DNA of 64,000 bases from Promethearchaeota archaeon (GCA_019894975.1 JAGXNO010000010.1:1-64000); one strand, 5' to 3'; counted from the first letter of the stretch, positions 35,607 to 45,222 are shown. Made by a program: numbers and translations. Notes: generated by a model not told the origin, from the sequence alone.

Positions 35607-37862
35607 CTACTTTATGGGGCGACTATTAGCTTGAAATATAGGACCGATAAACTGGGAATATAAAACACTGTACGCAGTTTGATTAGATACGACAGCAATC
35701 ATTTCCGATTCTTTAGCAGAATGTGGACATAATATTACCTCTTCAGCATCACGAGTTAAGGCATAAAAATCTGCTGGTGTCTGTAATTGTCGAAATTGTA
35801 TGTTTCCAAGCTGCTTCATTTTGTTAATTATCCCTCCATATTTTTGCAGGTCCCAGTGGCTCGTTAGCATGAATCTTGCCGCTTTCTTCTGGAAAGCGTA
35901 TTCAGAAACCACTTGAAGGATTTCAGGAACGACAACCGGAGTCACAATGATAATTGAAGATTTAACTCTATATATAGCATCTTTCATAACAGATATCATC
36001 GCTTCTCTTCCAACAACCTGCCATGTAGTAATTTCTGCTATTTCTGGGATTGAACTTGAAGCGTTATGAATATCATTTAGTTTGTCTTCATTATTTTCAC
36101 CAAGCTCAGTGGCATCATCGATGGAGTTCATGAATTGTAAAGTGAAATCAGCGATTGCATCCTTAACATTTTGAATAGTATCTCGAGCAGTGTTTGATAG
36201 ACTATTTTGAAGAGTCTTTGCATTTGTTTCATATTTAGTCTTGTGATCTGCGAGCATACTGGCCAAATTATTGTCCATATCTTTGGCTTCGGCATCCCAT
36301 AATCGGATTTCACCGTCAATTTTATCTGACGAGTCACGTTTTCCTTCTGTGAATTTAGTTCCTACTTCTCGTAACCAGTTTTCCTTAATGCTTTTAACTT
36401 CAGTATCGAAATTTGTATAATGACGTAAACTGTTGTCTTTATGGATATTAATTGCATCATCGTGTTGTTTGTGATGTTGCTTTAGTGAATTCTCTAACGA
36501 GTCTTTTAATTTTAAGTTGGTATCGGAACAATCTTTAACACCCGTTTGTAGTGTATCATCCACTTCACCAGCTAAATCAGTAGCTAAATTTTCTAGTTGG
36601 GCATCTATAGTTTCTTTCGCTTTAAAATCAAGATCATTAGTTTCGTTTGCTAATCCATTATTTTCATTTACCATAATATCTGTTACATCAGCTTTAATCT
36701 GATCAGTGGTTCCTCGAGTGTTAGTAATATAATTATCACTTGTTTTGGAAAAATCTTCTTTCATGGGTTTCGTATATACTAAAATATTCTGAATGGTTGT
36801 TTCATGTCTTGCTTTATATTTCTTTTTCTTACCCATCCAGAGAAATCCTTTTTTAGCGATATCTTCAGAAAAGTCAGTAAACCTGTTAGCATGTTCGAGT
36901 AAGTTATCAATTAGAGTTAGAGTCATGCTTTTAAAATCATTAGTTTGATCTGTTAATATTCGATGTCTATCATCAACTGTAGCTTTTAAACTGGTTTGGA
37001 GAGTATCGGTAGTGTTTTTCACATGGTTCAATTGCTCTTTTAATACACTTGAAATCCTTTCTTTTAGATCTGAGACTACTCTATCCATACGTTCAAGATA
37101 TTTTTCTAAAATTTGCTCCATTCTAGGTTTAAGCTGATTAGCAGTAGTTTTATGTCTTTCTACATGTTCATCTAAATCTCTTTTAAGCTCTTTATCCAAA
37201 TCTTCAACTCTCGTTGAAAAATCATTTAATAAATTTGCAATTATTGTAGTTAAATTATCTTTAGTGCTATTTATTTCAGTTTCGTACTTGTTAATGTGGG
37301 TGGTTGAAATGTCGGTTACATTTGAATTTAAGGCATCCATAATTGAGTGTAGGTTGCTTTCAAGCGCTTTACTAGTTTCTGAAAAACGAATTGTTGCCTT
37401 ATCAATTGTATTTTTTTTAGTGGAGTTTTTTGAATCAGAATCTTCAAAAAAACTCTTAATCTGAGAGTCAACAGCGTGTTCTACTTCTCCTATACTTTTA
37501 TTCTGAATATCTTCAAGCTTTTCAAAACGATTTGATTGATCGGCCAAGATCGAATCTTTGATTTTGGCAATTTCATTTCTAAATACATCTGATTCATTAG
37601 TAAATAATTCGAAAAAAGGTTCTAAGGGAATAAATCTTGGTACAATTCCTTCTATTCTCTTTAAGAAATTCTTCTCCACTAACCAATCCGTAATTTCTGA
37701 AACAGTTTCGTAGGCTAAGTCTGCTTTTTCTACAGCTAAAGTCATAAATACTTCTGACATCGATGCGCGGGGAACTCTTAAATATGCTAAATACACATTT
37801 ATATGCTCTTCGCTAAATCCATATCGAGTAAATACTTCTTTAGTGAATTCTTTTAATGACAT
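35607..37862 (-). CDS. Long coiled-coil protein with TrmB-like N- and C-terminal domains
   Basis: 751 residues. Residues 1-90 are a winged helix in the style of TrmB regulators (GFSEEHINVYLAYL, then DLAYETVSEITDWLVEKNFL). Residues of about 95-590 are continuous, polar coiled coil rich in D, T, N and K, with no membrane segment. Residues of about 600-751 match the C-terminal effector domain of TrmB/HTH regulators (VVGREAMISVMKDAI, SIIIVTPVVVPEIL, FMLTSHWDLQKYGG), a phospholipase-D-like fold. Normal TrmB proteins have some 250-350 residues with no such insert. It may be a DNA-binding or scaffold protein. Function unknown. Confidence 0.75.
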   Translation of the reverse strand: MSLKEFTKEVFTRYGFSEEHINVYLAYLRVPRASMSEVFMTLAVEKADLAYETVSEITDWLVEKNFLKRIEGIVPRFIPLEPFFELFTNESDVFRNEIAKIKDSILADQSNRFEKLEDIQNKSIGEVEHAVDSQIKSFFEDSDSKNSTKKNTIDKATIRFSETSKALESNLHSIMDALNSNVTDISTTHINKYETEINSTKDNLTTIIANLLNDFSTRVEDLDKELKRDLDEHVERHKTTANQLKPRMEQILEKYLERMDRVVSDLKERISSVLKEQLNHVKNTTDTLQTSLKATVDDRHRILTDQTNDFKSMTLTLIDNLLEHANRFTDFSEDIAKKGFLWMGKKKKYKARHETTIQNILVYTKPMKEDFSKTSDNYITNTRGTTDQIKADVTDIMVNENNGLANETNDLDFKAKETIDAQLENLATDLAGEVDDTLQTGVKDCSDTNLKLKDSLENSLKQHHKQHDDAINIHKDNSLRHYTNFDTEVKSIKENWLREVGTKFTEGKRDSSDKIDGEIRLWDAEAKDMDNNLASMLADHKTKYETNAKTLQNSLSNTARDTIQNVKDAIADFTLQFMNSIDDATELGENNEDKLNDIHNASSSIPEIAEITTWQVVGREAMISVMKDAIYRVKSSIIIVTPVVVPEILQVVSEYAFQKKAARFMLTSHWDLQKYGGIINKMKQLGNIQFRQLQTPADFYALTRDAEEVILCPHSAKESEMIAVVSNQTAYSVLYSQFIGPIFQANSRPIK

Positions 37863-38077
37863 AAATTTATCTCCATAATTGGTATAAAATTCAAATTAAA
37901 ATAATTTTAAGATGAATTCCTTATAAATATTTTAATTTGATTATCTTTAATAATATTTTCAAAATCATAATATAAAAACTTAGACTTCGATTTCTTAAAT
38001 TTAATCTAAAAGATGTATTAGAATCCTTCCAGATTTTTCCCTTAAAACCAAAAATATGGAGAATTACTCGTCAGTTC

Positions 38078-38578
38078 TTAAGTATCTTTTAAAATGATAC
38101 TTCTGGCATAATTAATTAGACCACCTTTAGATAAGATCTCTTCTATAAAAGAGGGCATCTTATTAACTTTAATTTCAACATCCTTAGAAAGATTCTTTAT
38201 CATCCCCTCATTAAATTTGATATCTATTTCATCGTCTGTGTTTATAAGCTCAATGTCAGAAAGCTCAATTATGGGGAGACCAATGTTTATCGCATTTCTA
38301 AGAAATATCCTTGCAAAAGAGGATGCAATTATACACTTAATTCCTGCAGATTTAAGGGCAATTGGTGCTTGCTCTCTACTTGAACCACATCCAAAATTCG
38401 ATCCCGCTACGATTATGGTATAATCGTGTTTATTTTTTTTCTCAATGAATTTTGCATCTAAATCTTCCATACAATGTTTAGCTAGATACTCAGGATCAGA
38501 AACCGTTAAGTATCTAGCAGGAATGATAAGGTCAGTATTTATATCCTTCATATCATATTTTATAACTTTTCCAATCAT
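38078..38578 (-). CDS. leuD: 3-isopropylmalate dehydratase small subunit (LeuD/HacB family)
   Basis: 166 residues, normal for the archaeal swivel-domain subunit. NFGCGSSREQAP (about 61-72) is the signature. The substrate-recognition loop reads ARYLTVSD; IPM isomerases and homoaconitases differ here, and YLT does not clearly fall in either class. Context with leuA and leuC in one operon argues for leucine synthesis (isomerisation of 2- to 3-isopropylmalate). It starts 10 bases after the leuC stop. Confidence 0.88.
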   Translation of the reverse strand: MIGKVIKYDMKDINTDLIIPARYLTVSDPEYLAKHCMEDLDAKFIEKKNKHDYTIIVAGSNFGCGSSREQAPIALKSAGIKCIIASSFARIFLRNAINIGLPIIELSDIELINTDDEIDIKFNEGMIKNLSKDVEIKVNKMPSFIEEILSKGGLINYARSIILKDT

Positions 38579-38588
38579 AAGATTCCCT

Positions 38589-39863
38589 CTATAAAGATTC
38601 TGGTGAAGTAATATACCCTTTTATGGCAGAGGCGGCAGCGATTGCAGGATTTGACAAATATATTTCACTTTCTGGATGTCCCATCCTACCAGTAAAGTTC
38701 CTATTTGTCGTCGATATCGCTTTTTCTCCAGCAGCTAGGATCCCCATGTGTCCTCCTAAACAAGGACCACAGGTAGGTGTTGAAAAAATTGCACCAGCGT
38801 CAATAAATATCTCAATTAATCCTTCCTTTAATGCTTGAAGATATATATTCTGAGTGCCTGGGATGACAATACATCTAACTTTGTGATGAATTTTTTGATT
38901 TTTCAAAATATTAGCAGCAATTCTTAAATCCTCTATACGACCATTTGTACAAGAACCTATTATTGATTGATCTATCTCCACCTTCATATTATCTACTTCT
39001 GAAATGGACTTGGAATTTTCAGGCAACGGAGGAAGTGCAACCTGGGGTTCTATATCTTTGCATTCAAATTCTATAATTTCACTATAACCAGCGTTTTTAT
39101 CACTCTCATAAATTTTATAATTAGTTTTTCCTACTTTTTCTAAGTAATCTCTCGTGATTTTATCAGGTGTTATAATTCCGTTCTTCGCTCCCGCTTCAAT
39201 TGCCATATTACACATTGTGAGTCTATTATCCATAGATAGGTTTTTAATAACATCTCCAGTAAACTCCATTGCTTTATAAGTCGCCCCATCAACTCCTATT
39301 TTGCCAATTGTATATAAAATTAAATCCTTTCCCGAAACCCATTTGTTCAAACTCCCAGAATAAACAAATTTTATCGATTCAGGTATTTTAAACCAGCACT
39401 TTCCTAATGCCATTGCAACACCCAAATCTGTGGAACCTACTCCAGTTGAAAAAGCACCAAGAGCCCCATAAGTGCAAGTATGAGAATCTGCACCAACAAA
39501 AGCCTCTCCAGGTCCTACCAAACCTTGTTCAGGTATGAGACAATGTTCAATTCCACCACGACCTACTTCAAAGTAATTCGAGATGTCATATTTGTAAGCA
39601 AACTCTCTAAGTGTTTCACATTGTTTTGCTGAGGCAATATCTTTATTTGGTGTAAAATGATCAGGAGTTAAAATTATCTTAGTTTTATCAAAGAGACTTT
39701 TATTTGATCCTTCAATCACTTTTTCAAACACTTCAATTGCAATAGGGGCTGTAATATCGTTAGCTAAGCATTTATCTATCTTGGCTAATATAAAATCTCC
39801 AGCAGTAGCAGACTTGTTTTCACAATGATCTCTTAAAATTTTCTCGGTTATTGTTAAGGCTAT
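38589..39863 (-). CDS. leuC: 3-isopropylmalate dehydratase large subunit, probable AUA start
   Basis: The 4Fe-4S ligands are in IGSCTNGR and [17 protein letters not shown] and [10 protein letters not shown] are also diagnostic. The first standard start (GTG 39731) would give 380 residues and lose the conserved N-terminus. In frame upstream the chain reads [16 protein letters not shown] ... [16 protein letters not shown], a normal LeuC start, and then meets a TGA. The only candidate next to ALTITEK is ATA at 39861-39863, six bases after GGGGAG. From there the protein has 424 residues, the usual family size. Enzyme identity is firm; the AUA start is inferred. Confidence 0.88.
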   Translation of the reverse strand: MALTITEKILRDHCENKSATAGDFILAKIDKCLANDITAPIAIEVFEKVIEGSNKSLFDKTKIILTPDHFTPNKDIASAKQCETLREFAYKYDISNYFEVGRGGIEHCLIPEQGLVGPGEAFVGADSHTCTYGALGAFSTGVGSTDLGVAMALGKCWFKIPESIKFVYSGSLNKWVSGKDLILYTIGKIGVDGATYKAMEFTGDVIKNLSMDNRLTMCNMAIEAGAKNGIITPDKITRDYLEKVGKTNYKIYESDKNAGYSEIIEFECKDIEPQVALPPLPENSKSISEVDNMKVEIDQSIIGSCTNGRIEDLRIAANILKNQKIHHKVRCIVIPGTQNIYLQALKEGLIEIFIDAGAIFSTPTCGPCLGGHMGILAAGEKAISTTNRNFTGRMGHPESEIYLSNPAIAAASAIKGYITSPESL

Positions 39864-39869
39864 GGGTAT

Positions 39870-39875
39870 CTCCCC
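39870..39875 (-). promoter_or_regulatory. Shine-Dalgarno sequence for leuC (AUA start)
   Basis: GGGGAG on the minus strand, six bases before the ATA at 39863. No ATG, GTG or TTG in frame lies within reach of it. Confidence 0.6.
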
Positions 39876-39931
39876 TTTTCAACACTCAAATTCTACCTAA
39901 TGATTAACTTATAAGAATACAAGAGTGTTTA

Positions 39932-41560
39932 TTAATTCTTAGATGCGTTTTTTTTCTTGAATCGCAACAATTTATTTAATCCTTTTAACAACGAGAGCAC
40001 AGAACTCATTACAATATCCTCATGGGTTGCACTTGCTTTTACAATGTGATTACTTTCAATATCCATAATTTCAATCGTTGAATGACCTAGGGCTTCAGTT
40101 CCTCCTGTTATCGCATCAATTTGATAATTCAATAATTTAATTTTACTCATAGGTTCAAAGCATTTAATAATTGCGTTGACTGATGCATCAACAGGTCCGA
40201 CCCCAATTGATGAGGCGACTTTTATGATACTATTTCCATTATCATCAATCTTTAAACGAACTGTAGATGTGGGTGTAATAGAGCCAGTTAAAACAGTTAA
40301 TTCTTCAAGTTTTACAAATTGATCCTCTTCGGGTAGTTCTCCGATAACATCTTTGAGTATTGCAAAGAAATCTTCTTCTTTAACCTCATGTCCTTTGTCA
40401 CCAAAAGCCTTAACATGCCCCATGATATTAGAAAATTGGTCATCCGAAGTATGAATACCTAAATCTTCTAATTTTGCCTTAAGTGCATGCCCTCCAGTAT
40501 GTTTCCCTAACTTTATCGATTGCTTAATAATGTCTTCTACATTATCGGTGCGTTTAATTCCTATTAATTCAGGTGTTATTGGTTCGTATGCACGAGCATG
40601 TTGAATCATTGCATGAGCATGAATACCTGATTCGTGTGCAAAGGCATTTTGACCAATTAGAGGAGTCAAACGTCCAATTGTGATTTTTCCCCCACATAAG
40701 CTTTCTACTAATTTTGCTGTTGGAAAAATCAATCTTGTATTTATATTCATCGGGATCCTATATAAAGCATATAGAGACATGGCAGTTTCTTCAAATGACG
40801 CATTTCCTGTTCTTTCTCCTAATCCTAATATTGTTGTTTGGGCTTCGGAAGCACCATTTTCAAATCCGGCTATTGTATTTGCCACACCCAAACCAAAATC
40901 ATTATGACAATGTACCGCAATCCTTACATCTTTAGGTAATGATTCATAATTTTTTCTCACGATATATCCATATGCAGTTGGAGATATTGTACCTACAGTA
41001 TCAGGAATATTTATTCGAGTAGCTCCGCTTTCGACAGCAGCTTGATTCACCTTAATTAAATAATCTAAATCTGTACGTGTCGCATCTTCAGCTGAAAATT
41101 CAATTTCAGAATAATGTTCTTTTGCATAAGAAATCAATTCTATAACACTATTAAGAACTTCTTCTCTCGTCATTTTAAGCTTTTCTTTTAAGTGTAAGTC
41201 CGAGGTTGCAATAAATACATGTATCGAATCCATATCTGCTTCAATAACCTTATCAATATCAACTTTTTTAATACGAGCTAACCCTATTATTTCTGAATCT
41301 AACCCTAGCTTAGAAATCTCCTTACAAGCTTCAAAATCACCCGGAGATATTACTGGAAATCCCGCTTCAATAACATCAATACCCAATGCATTTAATGATT
41401 GGGCTATAGATATTTTTTCTTTAAGAGCAAAACTAATTCCTGGCGTTTGTTCCCCATCACGAAGTGTCGTGTCGAAGAAGTATGCTTTTTTGGGCAGGAT
41501 TAAATCTCCTCGAATTTTTTCCATCATATCGGAAACCATTATATCACTTTTTTCATTCAT
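39932..41560 (-). CDS. leuA: 2-isopropylmalate synthase
   Basis: 542 residues. The TIM-barrel part has DTTLRDGEQTPG (29-40), HVFIATSD, the metal-binding HCHNDFGLGVAN and the GLGERTGN loop. The C-terminal LeuA allosteric domain (about 410-530, with IGVGPVDASVNAI and TGGTEALG) is the part that binds leucine for feedback inhibition, so the enzyme makes isopropylmalate or the related citramalate. The first gene of leuA-leuC-leuD; leuB is not in the window. A large dyad lies 37-94 bases upstream of the start codon. Confidence 0.92.
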   Translation of the reverse strand: MNEKSDIMVSDMMEKIRGDLILPKKAYFFDTTLRDGEQTPGISFALKEKISIAQSLNALGIDVIEAGFPVISPGDFEACKEISKLGLDSEIIGLARIKKVDIDKVIEADMDSIHVFIATSDLHLKEKLKMTREEVLNSVIELISYAKEHYSEIEFSAEDATRTDLDYLIKVNQAAVESGATRINIPDTVGTISPTAYGYIVRKNYESLPKDVRIAVHCHNDFGLGVANTIAGFENGASEAQTTILGLGERTGNASFEETAMSLYALYRIPMNINTRLIFPTAKLVESLCGGKITIGRLTPLIGQNAFAHESGIHAHAMIQHARAYEPITPELIGIKRTDNVEDIIKQSIKLGKHTGGHALKAKLEDLGIHTSDDQFSNIMGHVKAFGDKGHEVKEEDFFAILKDVIGELPEEDQFVKLEELTVLTGSITPTSTVRLKIDDNGNSIIKVASSIGVGPVDASVNAIIKCFEPMSKIKLLNYQIDAITGGTEALGHSTIEIMDIESNHIVKASATHEDIVMSSVLSLLKGLNKLLRFKKKNASKN

Positions 41561-41596
41561 TATTTTTGACCTTCTTAAATTTCTTTATTTCTTAAC

Positions 41597-41654
41597 AATC
41601 CTTTTACCGTTGTGAGAAAAGTAATGTAAATTAATCCTCACAAGGAAAAGGATT
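41597..41654 (-). promoter_or_regulatory. Nested dyad in the leuA promoter/leader
   Basis: AATCCTTTT (41597-41605) is the exact inverse of AAAAGGATT (41646-41654), and inside these TTGTGAG (41610-41616) is the exact inverse of CTCACAA (41637-41643). Together they make two matching half-sites of 9+7 bases around a 20-base centre. A TATA-like TTATAAAT on the minus strand overlaps the upstream arm (near 41652-41660), so this is more likely an operator for a dimeric or tetrameric repressor of the leu operon than an RNA hairpin. Confidence 0.55.
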
Positions 41655-41967
41655 TATAATAATAAGTTTAAATCTAATTCACGTAAACACAATCCTAGTG
41701 AGGAATAACACTTCGAAATATTTCTTAAGTTAGATTCGAGTGATGGGTGAAGTGTTCTCATTCTCAATAATCTCATAGTATTGTATTTTATAAAATAAAT
41801 TGCTTGTAGTTTTAAAAATATTACGATAAATTCTTCTCAAATTCTTATTAATTCTGACAGAATCCTTAGTACAAATTTAAATAAAATTATATGGGGAACT
41901 TTATTCCTTAACGCTTTTTATACCAATCTCATTTTATTCATTTAGAAACAATTTGGTTTAAATAAAA
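41655..41967. other. Remainder of the leuA/secreted-protein intergenic region
   Basis: The divergent gap between leuA and the secreted protein has no gene. Besides the leuA dyad it holds a second perfect 8-base inverted repeat, AACACTTC (41708-41715) and GAAGTGTT (41750-41757), and AT tracts suited to the plus-strand promoter (for example CTTTTTATACC near 41915). Confidence 0.45.
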
Positions 41968-42648
41968 ATGAGAAAAGCAAATAAAATATTAATTGGAACC
42001 TTTGCTTTAATGATACTATTTACCATAGTAAGCATAAATACGGCGGTTGCTGCAGATACATCAGTTGAAGTAAATGATGATCATTATCAAGCAAGAATAC
42101 AAGCAAATAACAGTGTAATGTTTACATTTCGACAGAGGACAAGACTTTCATTTAGTTCAACAGTGAACATGGATGTAGATATTAATTGTGATGCTTTAAG
42201 AATTGGTGTGAAATCGTTCGAAATTGAAGTTGATTGCGATCAAGACATGGCAATGAACATGACTTGTACTGAAGAACAAGCTGAATTAGGATTATTGTTG
42301 GGAAATAGAACCACAGTACGAAACCGACATAGATATTTGTACCAGGAAGGCTTTTGTATTTCACTACAATGTAATTACTCCGGTGATTTTCAAGCTAAAC
42401 TAAAAATCGAAGCAAACAATCAAAATCGCATGGGAACATGGGCATACTATGACGAGGTTTCAGAGGAATGGGTTTCAGTTCCAACCTCCATAGAAGACGG
42501 TTATTTAGTTACTGAGACAGACCATTTTTCCTATTGGACTATATTAATCCCTGAATCCGATAATAATTTCGTATTTTACATCGGTTTAATTGGTATTGTA
42601 GGGATTATAGCCGTAATATCAGTTATATATCTTAGAAAACGAGATTAA
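41968..42648 (+). CDS. Secreted, C-terminally anchored ectodomain protein
   Basis: 226 residues. Signal peptide at about 1-28 (cut near AVAA), a beta-rich extracellular domain with five or six cysteines that could form disulfides, and a C-terminal membrane helix (about 203-222) followed by RKRD. The end of the ectodomain (TWAYYDEVSEEWVSVPTS then HFSYWTIL) resembles the same part of the protein encoded next (VAIFEASQEAWELVETE, TEYYVTVFEF). The two genes are 77 bases apart in the same direction. Probably a surface partner or sensor component. Family not recognised. Confidence 0.75.
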   Translation: MRKANKILIGTFALMILFTIVSINTAVAADTSVEVNDDHYQARIQANNSVMFTFRQRTRLSFSSTVNMDVDINCDALRIGVKSFEIEVDCDQDMAMNMTCTEEQAELGLLLGNRTTVRNRHRYLYQEGFCISLQCNYSGDFQAKLKIEANNQNRMGTWAYYDEVSEEWVSVPTSIEDGYLVTETDHFSYWTILIPESDNNFVFYIGLIGIVGIIAVISVIYLRKRD

Positions 42649-42669
42649 AAGCAAAGAGAAGTTTAAATA

Positions 42670-42679
42670 TTTTTTTTTT
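42670..42679 (+). terminator. T tract after the anchored ectodomain gene
   Basis: Ten T residues 22 bases after the stop. It may end or attenuate the transcript before the regulator gene; a TATA-like GTTTAAATAT directly in front could also start a separate transcript. Confidence 0.4.
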
Positions 42680-42725
42680 ATTTTTTAGATAAACATATGT
42701 AGGAATAATAATAACATAAAAATAA

Positions 42726-43988
42726 TTGACTCATAAAAATAAAATTAACAGGGCAAGGCGCAAAGTAAGCCTAGTATTATCATTTGTTATCCTCTTTGAG
42801 ATAACTTTATTTTTAACTAATGGCTTTGCAAGAGTAGAAAATGTCCCAGAATTTTGGAAAACGGACACTGTAAATCCCGATGAGTTTGTATCTTATCGTT
42901 TTCCAAACGATATAATCTTTGATATTAATACAACTTCGAAGATTGAACTATCTATACAATATGAAACCAGAATTAGCAATCGTCAAGCCTTTTTTTCATT
43001 TAACCATAATGAATCAATTTCTTTAAATATAACATCAAAGACAAGCATGAAGAATTTTGGCTTACCCAATATACCTAGCGCACCCAAAAAAGGAAGTTTT
43101 CAATTAAGATATCAATATAATTGTATTTTTAGAATACAGTCAAACTCTTCACTTGAGAATTTCACTATAAGATATCGCAAAACACATCAATTCGGATTAA
43201 ATTCGAAAATAAACTATTCCGTAGCTATATTTGAAGCAAGTCAAGAAGCATGGGAATTAGTTGAAACAGAAGAAAAATTGAATCAATCCAGTGCTGAATT
43301 GTATTTAGAGAGCCCCCTTCCGGAAATTGAAAGTCAGACTGAATATTACGTAACCGTCTTTGAGTTCACAACAGCACCATTTGATTGGACTTGGTTAATT
43401 TTCACGATTATGATAATTGGGGCCAGTATACTATCAGTGGCATTTCTTATATCAAAAAAAGACTATTTCCAATATTTGAGAAAAAGAACTGTATCCATTG
43501 AAAAAGGAGCTCACAGATTATCTTTAGATAAGGTGTTAGAAAATGAAAATAGAAACAAGATTATTGAACTCATTTTAAATGAACCTGGTATCCATTTCAA
43601 CGAATTACTAAGAAAAACAGGTCTTGCTGCAGGGAATTTAGTTTGGCATCTTGATATCTTACAGACATTTAAAATAGTTGGTAAAAAGCGAATAGGTAAC
43701 TTTATCGCTTATTTCCCTTATTATCAGAAGAATCCAATTTCTAATGTAGATTTGAAACTTCAAAAAAGTAAACTTACCTTAGAAATACTAGAAATGATCG
43801 AAAATGAACCTGGTACATGGAATAATTTGATTACGAAAAAATTCAAGGTCGACCATAAAACAATCCATTATCACTTGAGCAAGTTACAGGAACTTGGACT
43901 TATTAAATTAGAAAAAGAGGGAAGAAAAAACAAGATTTATCCAAATTTTGATTCTGATTACTATAAACACAAGAACAACGCCAAGTAG
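42726..43988 (+). CDS. Membrane-bound regulator with tandem winged helices
   Basis: 420 residues from TTG 42726. An N-terminal signal anchor (13-33) leads to an extracellular beta domain (35-215), then a membrane helix (222-242), and two winged helix-turn-helix domains in the cytoplasm: residues 272-330 (NEPGIHFNELLRKTGLAAG) and 345-405 (NEPGTWNNLITKKFKVDHKTI). This is a one-component architecture in which an outside signal could directly change DNA binding at the membrane. The ectodomain resembles that of the preceding anchored protein. Target genes unknown. Confidence 0.85.
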   Translation: MTHKNKINRARRKVSLVLSFVILFEITLFLTNGFARVENVPEFWKTDTVNPDEFVSYRFPNDIIFDINTTSKIELSIQYETRISNRQAFFSFNHNESISLNITSKTSMKNFGLPNIPSAPKKGSFQLRYQYNCIFRIQSNSSLENFTIRYRKTHQFGLNSKINYSVAIFEASQEAWELVETEEKLNQSSAELYLESPLPEIESQTEYYVTVFEFTTAPFDWTWLIFTIMIIGASILSVAFLISKKDYFQYLRKRTVSIEKGAHRLSLDKVLENENRNKIIELILNEPGIHFNELLRKTGLAAGNLVWHLDILQTFKIVGKKRIGNFIAYFPYYQKNPISNVDLKLQKSKLTLEILEMIENEPGTWNNLITKKFKVDHKTIHYHLSKLQELGLIKLEKEGRKNKIYPNFDSDYYKHKNNAK

Positions 43989-44113
43989 AATAGATTACAA
44001 AATCTCTTTTTTACACTTTTTTTAATTTGAGAATTATAAGTTATTTTAGTAGCATTTTTAATAGATTTTAGATATAAGAAGATCAAATTTTGAGTTTTTC
44101 AGGAAAAATTATA

Positions 44114-44617
44114 ATGATTGAGCCTAAAGCATTTTTAGAATTAATTAAGGAGAGAAGAAGTATTAGAGCATTTTTAGATAAACCAATTCCAGAAGAAGAA
44201 ATAGAAATGATTCTTGAAGCGGGACGTTGGGCACCCTCTGCTTCCAATAGACAACCTTGGAATTTTATCCTCATCAAGAATAAAAATATTCTAAAGGAAT
44301 TAGCAAGGGTTACCGGTTATGGTTATTTTATTGCTGAAGCTTCATTTGCCGTAGCTATTGTAGGGAAAACAAAAGTAAGCGGTAACTGGTATGTAATCGA
44401 TACTTCCTTAGTTTCAATGAACATGATGTTAATGGCCTGGTCTTTAGGAATAGGTACTTGTTGGATTGGATCAATGAATAAAGATAAAGCAAAGCAATTA
44501 TTAGGGTTAGGTAAAAACGACTATTTGTTAACAGTTCTTCCTTTTGGGTATATCCAAGGAGGTATACCAGAACCTACTTACCGGCACCCTCTTAAGAATA
44601 TCATTAAGGAACTATAA
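44114..44617 (+). CDS. Nitroreductase-family FMN enzyme
   Basis: 167 residues from ATG 44114; an in-frame TTG at 44090 is possible. The flavin-binding RRSIRAFLDKPI, the APSASNRQPW loop and GIGTCWIGSM are standard for the nitroreductase fold. Homodimers reduce nitroaromatics, quinones or flavins with NAD(P)H. True substrate unknown. It lies 52 bases before the phosphodiesterase gene and could share an mRNA with it. Confidence 0.9.
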   Translation: MIEPKAFLELIKERRSIRAFLDKPIPEEEIEMILEAGRWAPSASNRQPWNFILIKNKNILKELARVTGYGYFIAEASFAVAIVGKTKVSGNWYVIDTSLVSMNMMLMAWSLGIGTCWIGSMNKDKAKQLLGLGKNDYLLTVLPFGYIQGGIPEPTYRHPLKNIIKEL

Positions 44618-44669
44618 CTTTAGTAGTTCTAAATGAGAGATATAAATAAAAATAATTTAATTTTCGATT

Positions 44670-45182
44670 ATGTTCGTTAAAGTAACAATAATAGGGGATA
44701 CCCACGTAAAATCTATTAATGAAATACCTAATGAGATGATAAAGGAAATAAAAAAGTCTGATTGGGTAATACATGTCGGTGACTACACCTTTGTAGATGT
44801 TTTACATGGCTTAATTGAATTAAAGGGGAATTATTTTAGGGGTGTTTATGGTAATGCTGATCCAAAACCGATTTGGGATAAAGTACCTTTAAAAGAAGTT
44901 ATTGAAATTAAAGGGAAAAGAATTGGAATTACACATCCTGCGAGTGGTGGTTCACACGAGAATATACAAACCAAAGTTATAGCAGAATTTAAGAACGATA
45001 ACGTTGATATTATAATCTTTGGTCATACTCATAAACCTAGTATTCATTATAAAGAAAATCTCATAATTATAAATCCTGGAAAGGGTTATTTAGAGAAAGC
45101 TTACTATGGACCTTCTACTACCATTGCTATCCTTGAAATCGATGATGATATTCGAGCAAGTATAAAAGAAATCAGGGCCTAG
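44670..45182 (+). CDS. YfcE/MJ0936-type metallophosphoesterase
   Basis: 170 residues. All metal-binding motifs of the small calcineurin-like phosphodiesterases are present: GDTH (9-12), GDY in HVGDYTF, GNAD, THP in GITHPAS and GHTHKP. Such enzymes hydrolyse phosphodiesters in the cytoplasm; substrate not known. Start ATG 44670. Confidence 0.92.
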   Translation: MFVKVTIIGDTHVKSINEIPNEMIKEIKKSDWVIHVGDYTFVDVLHGLIELKGNYFRGVYGNADPKPIWDKVPLKEVIEIKGKRIGITHPASGGSHENIQTKVIAEFKNDNVDIIIFGHTHKPSIHYKENLIIINPGKGYLEKAYYGPSTTIAILEIDDDIRASIKEIRA

Positions 45183-45222
45183 AATTGAATTATCCATGAA
45201 TTAACTCAAATAAGCCATTTAA

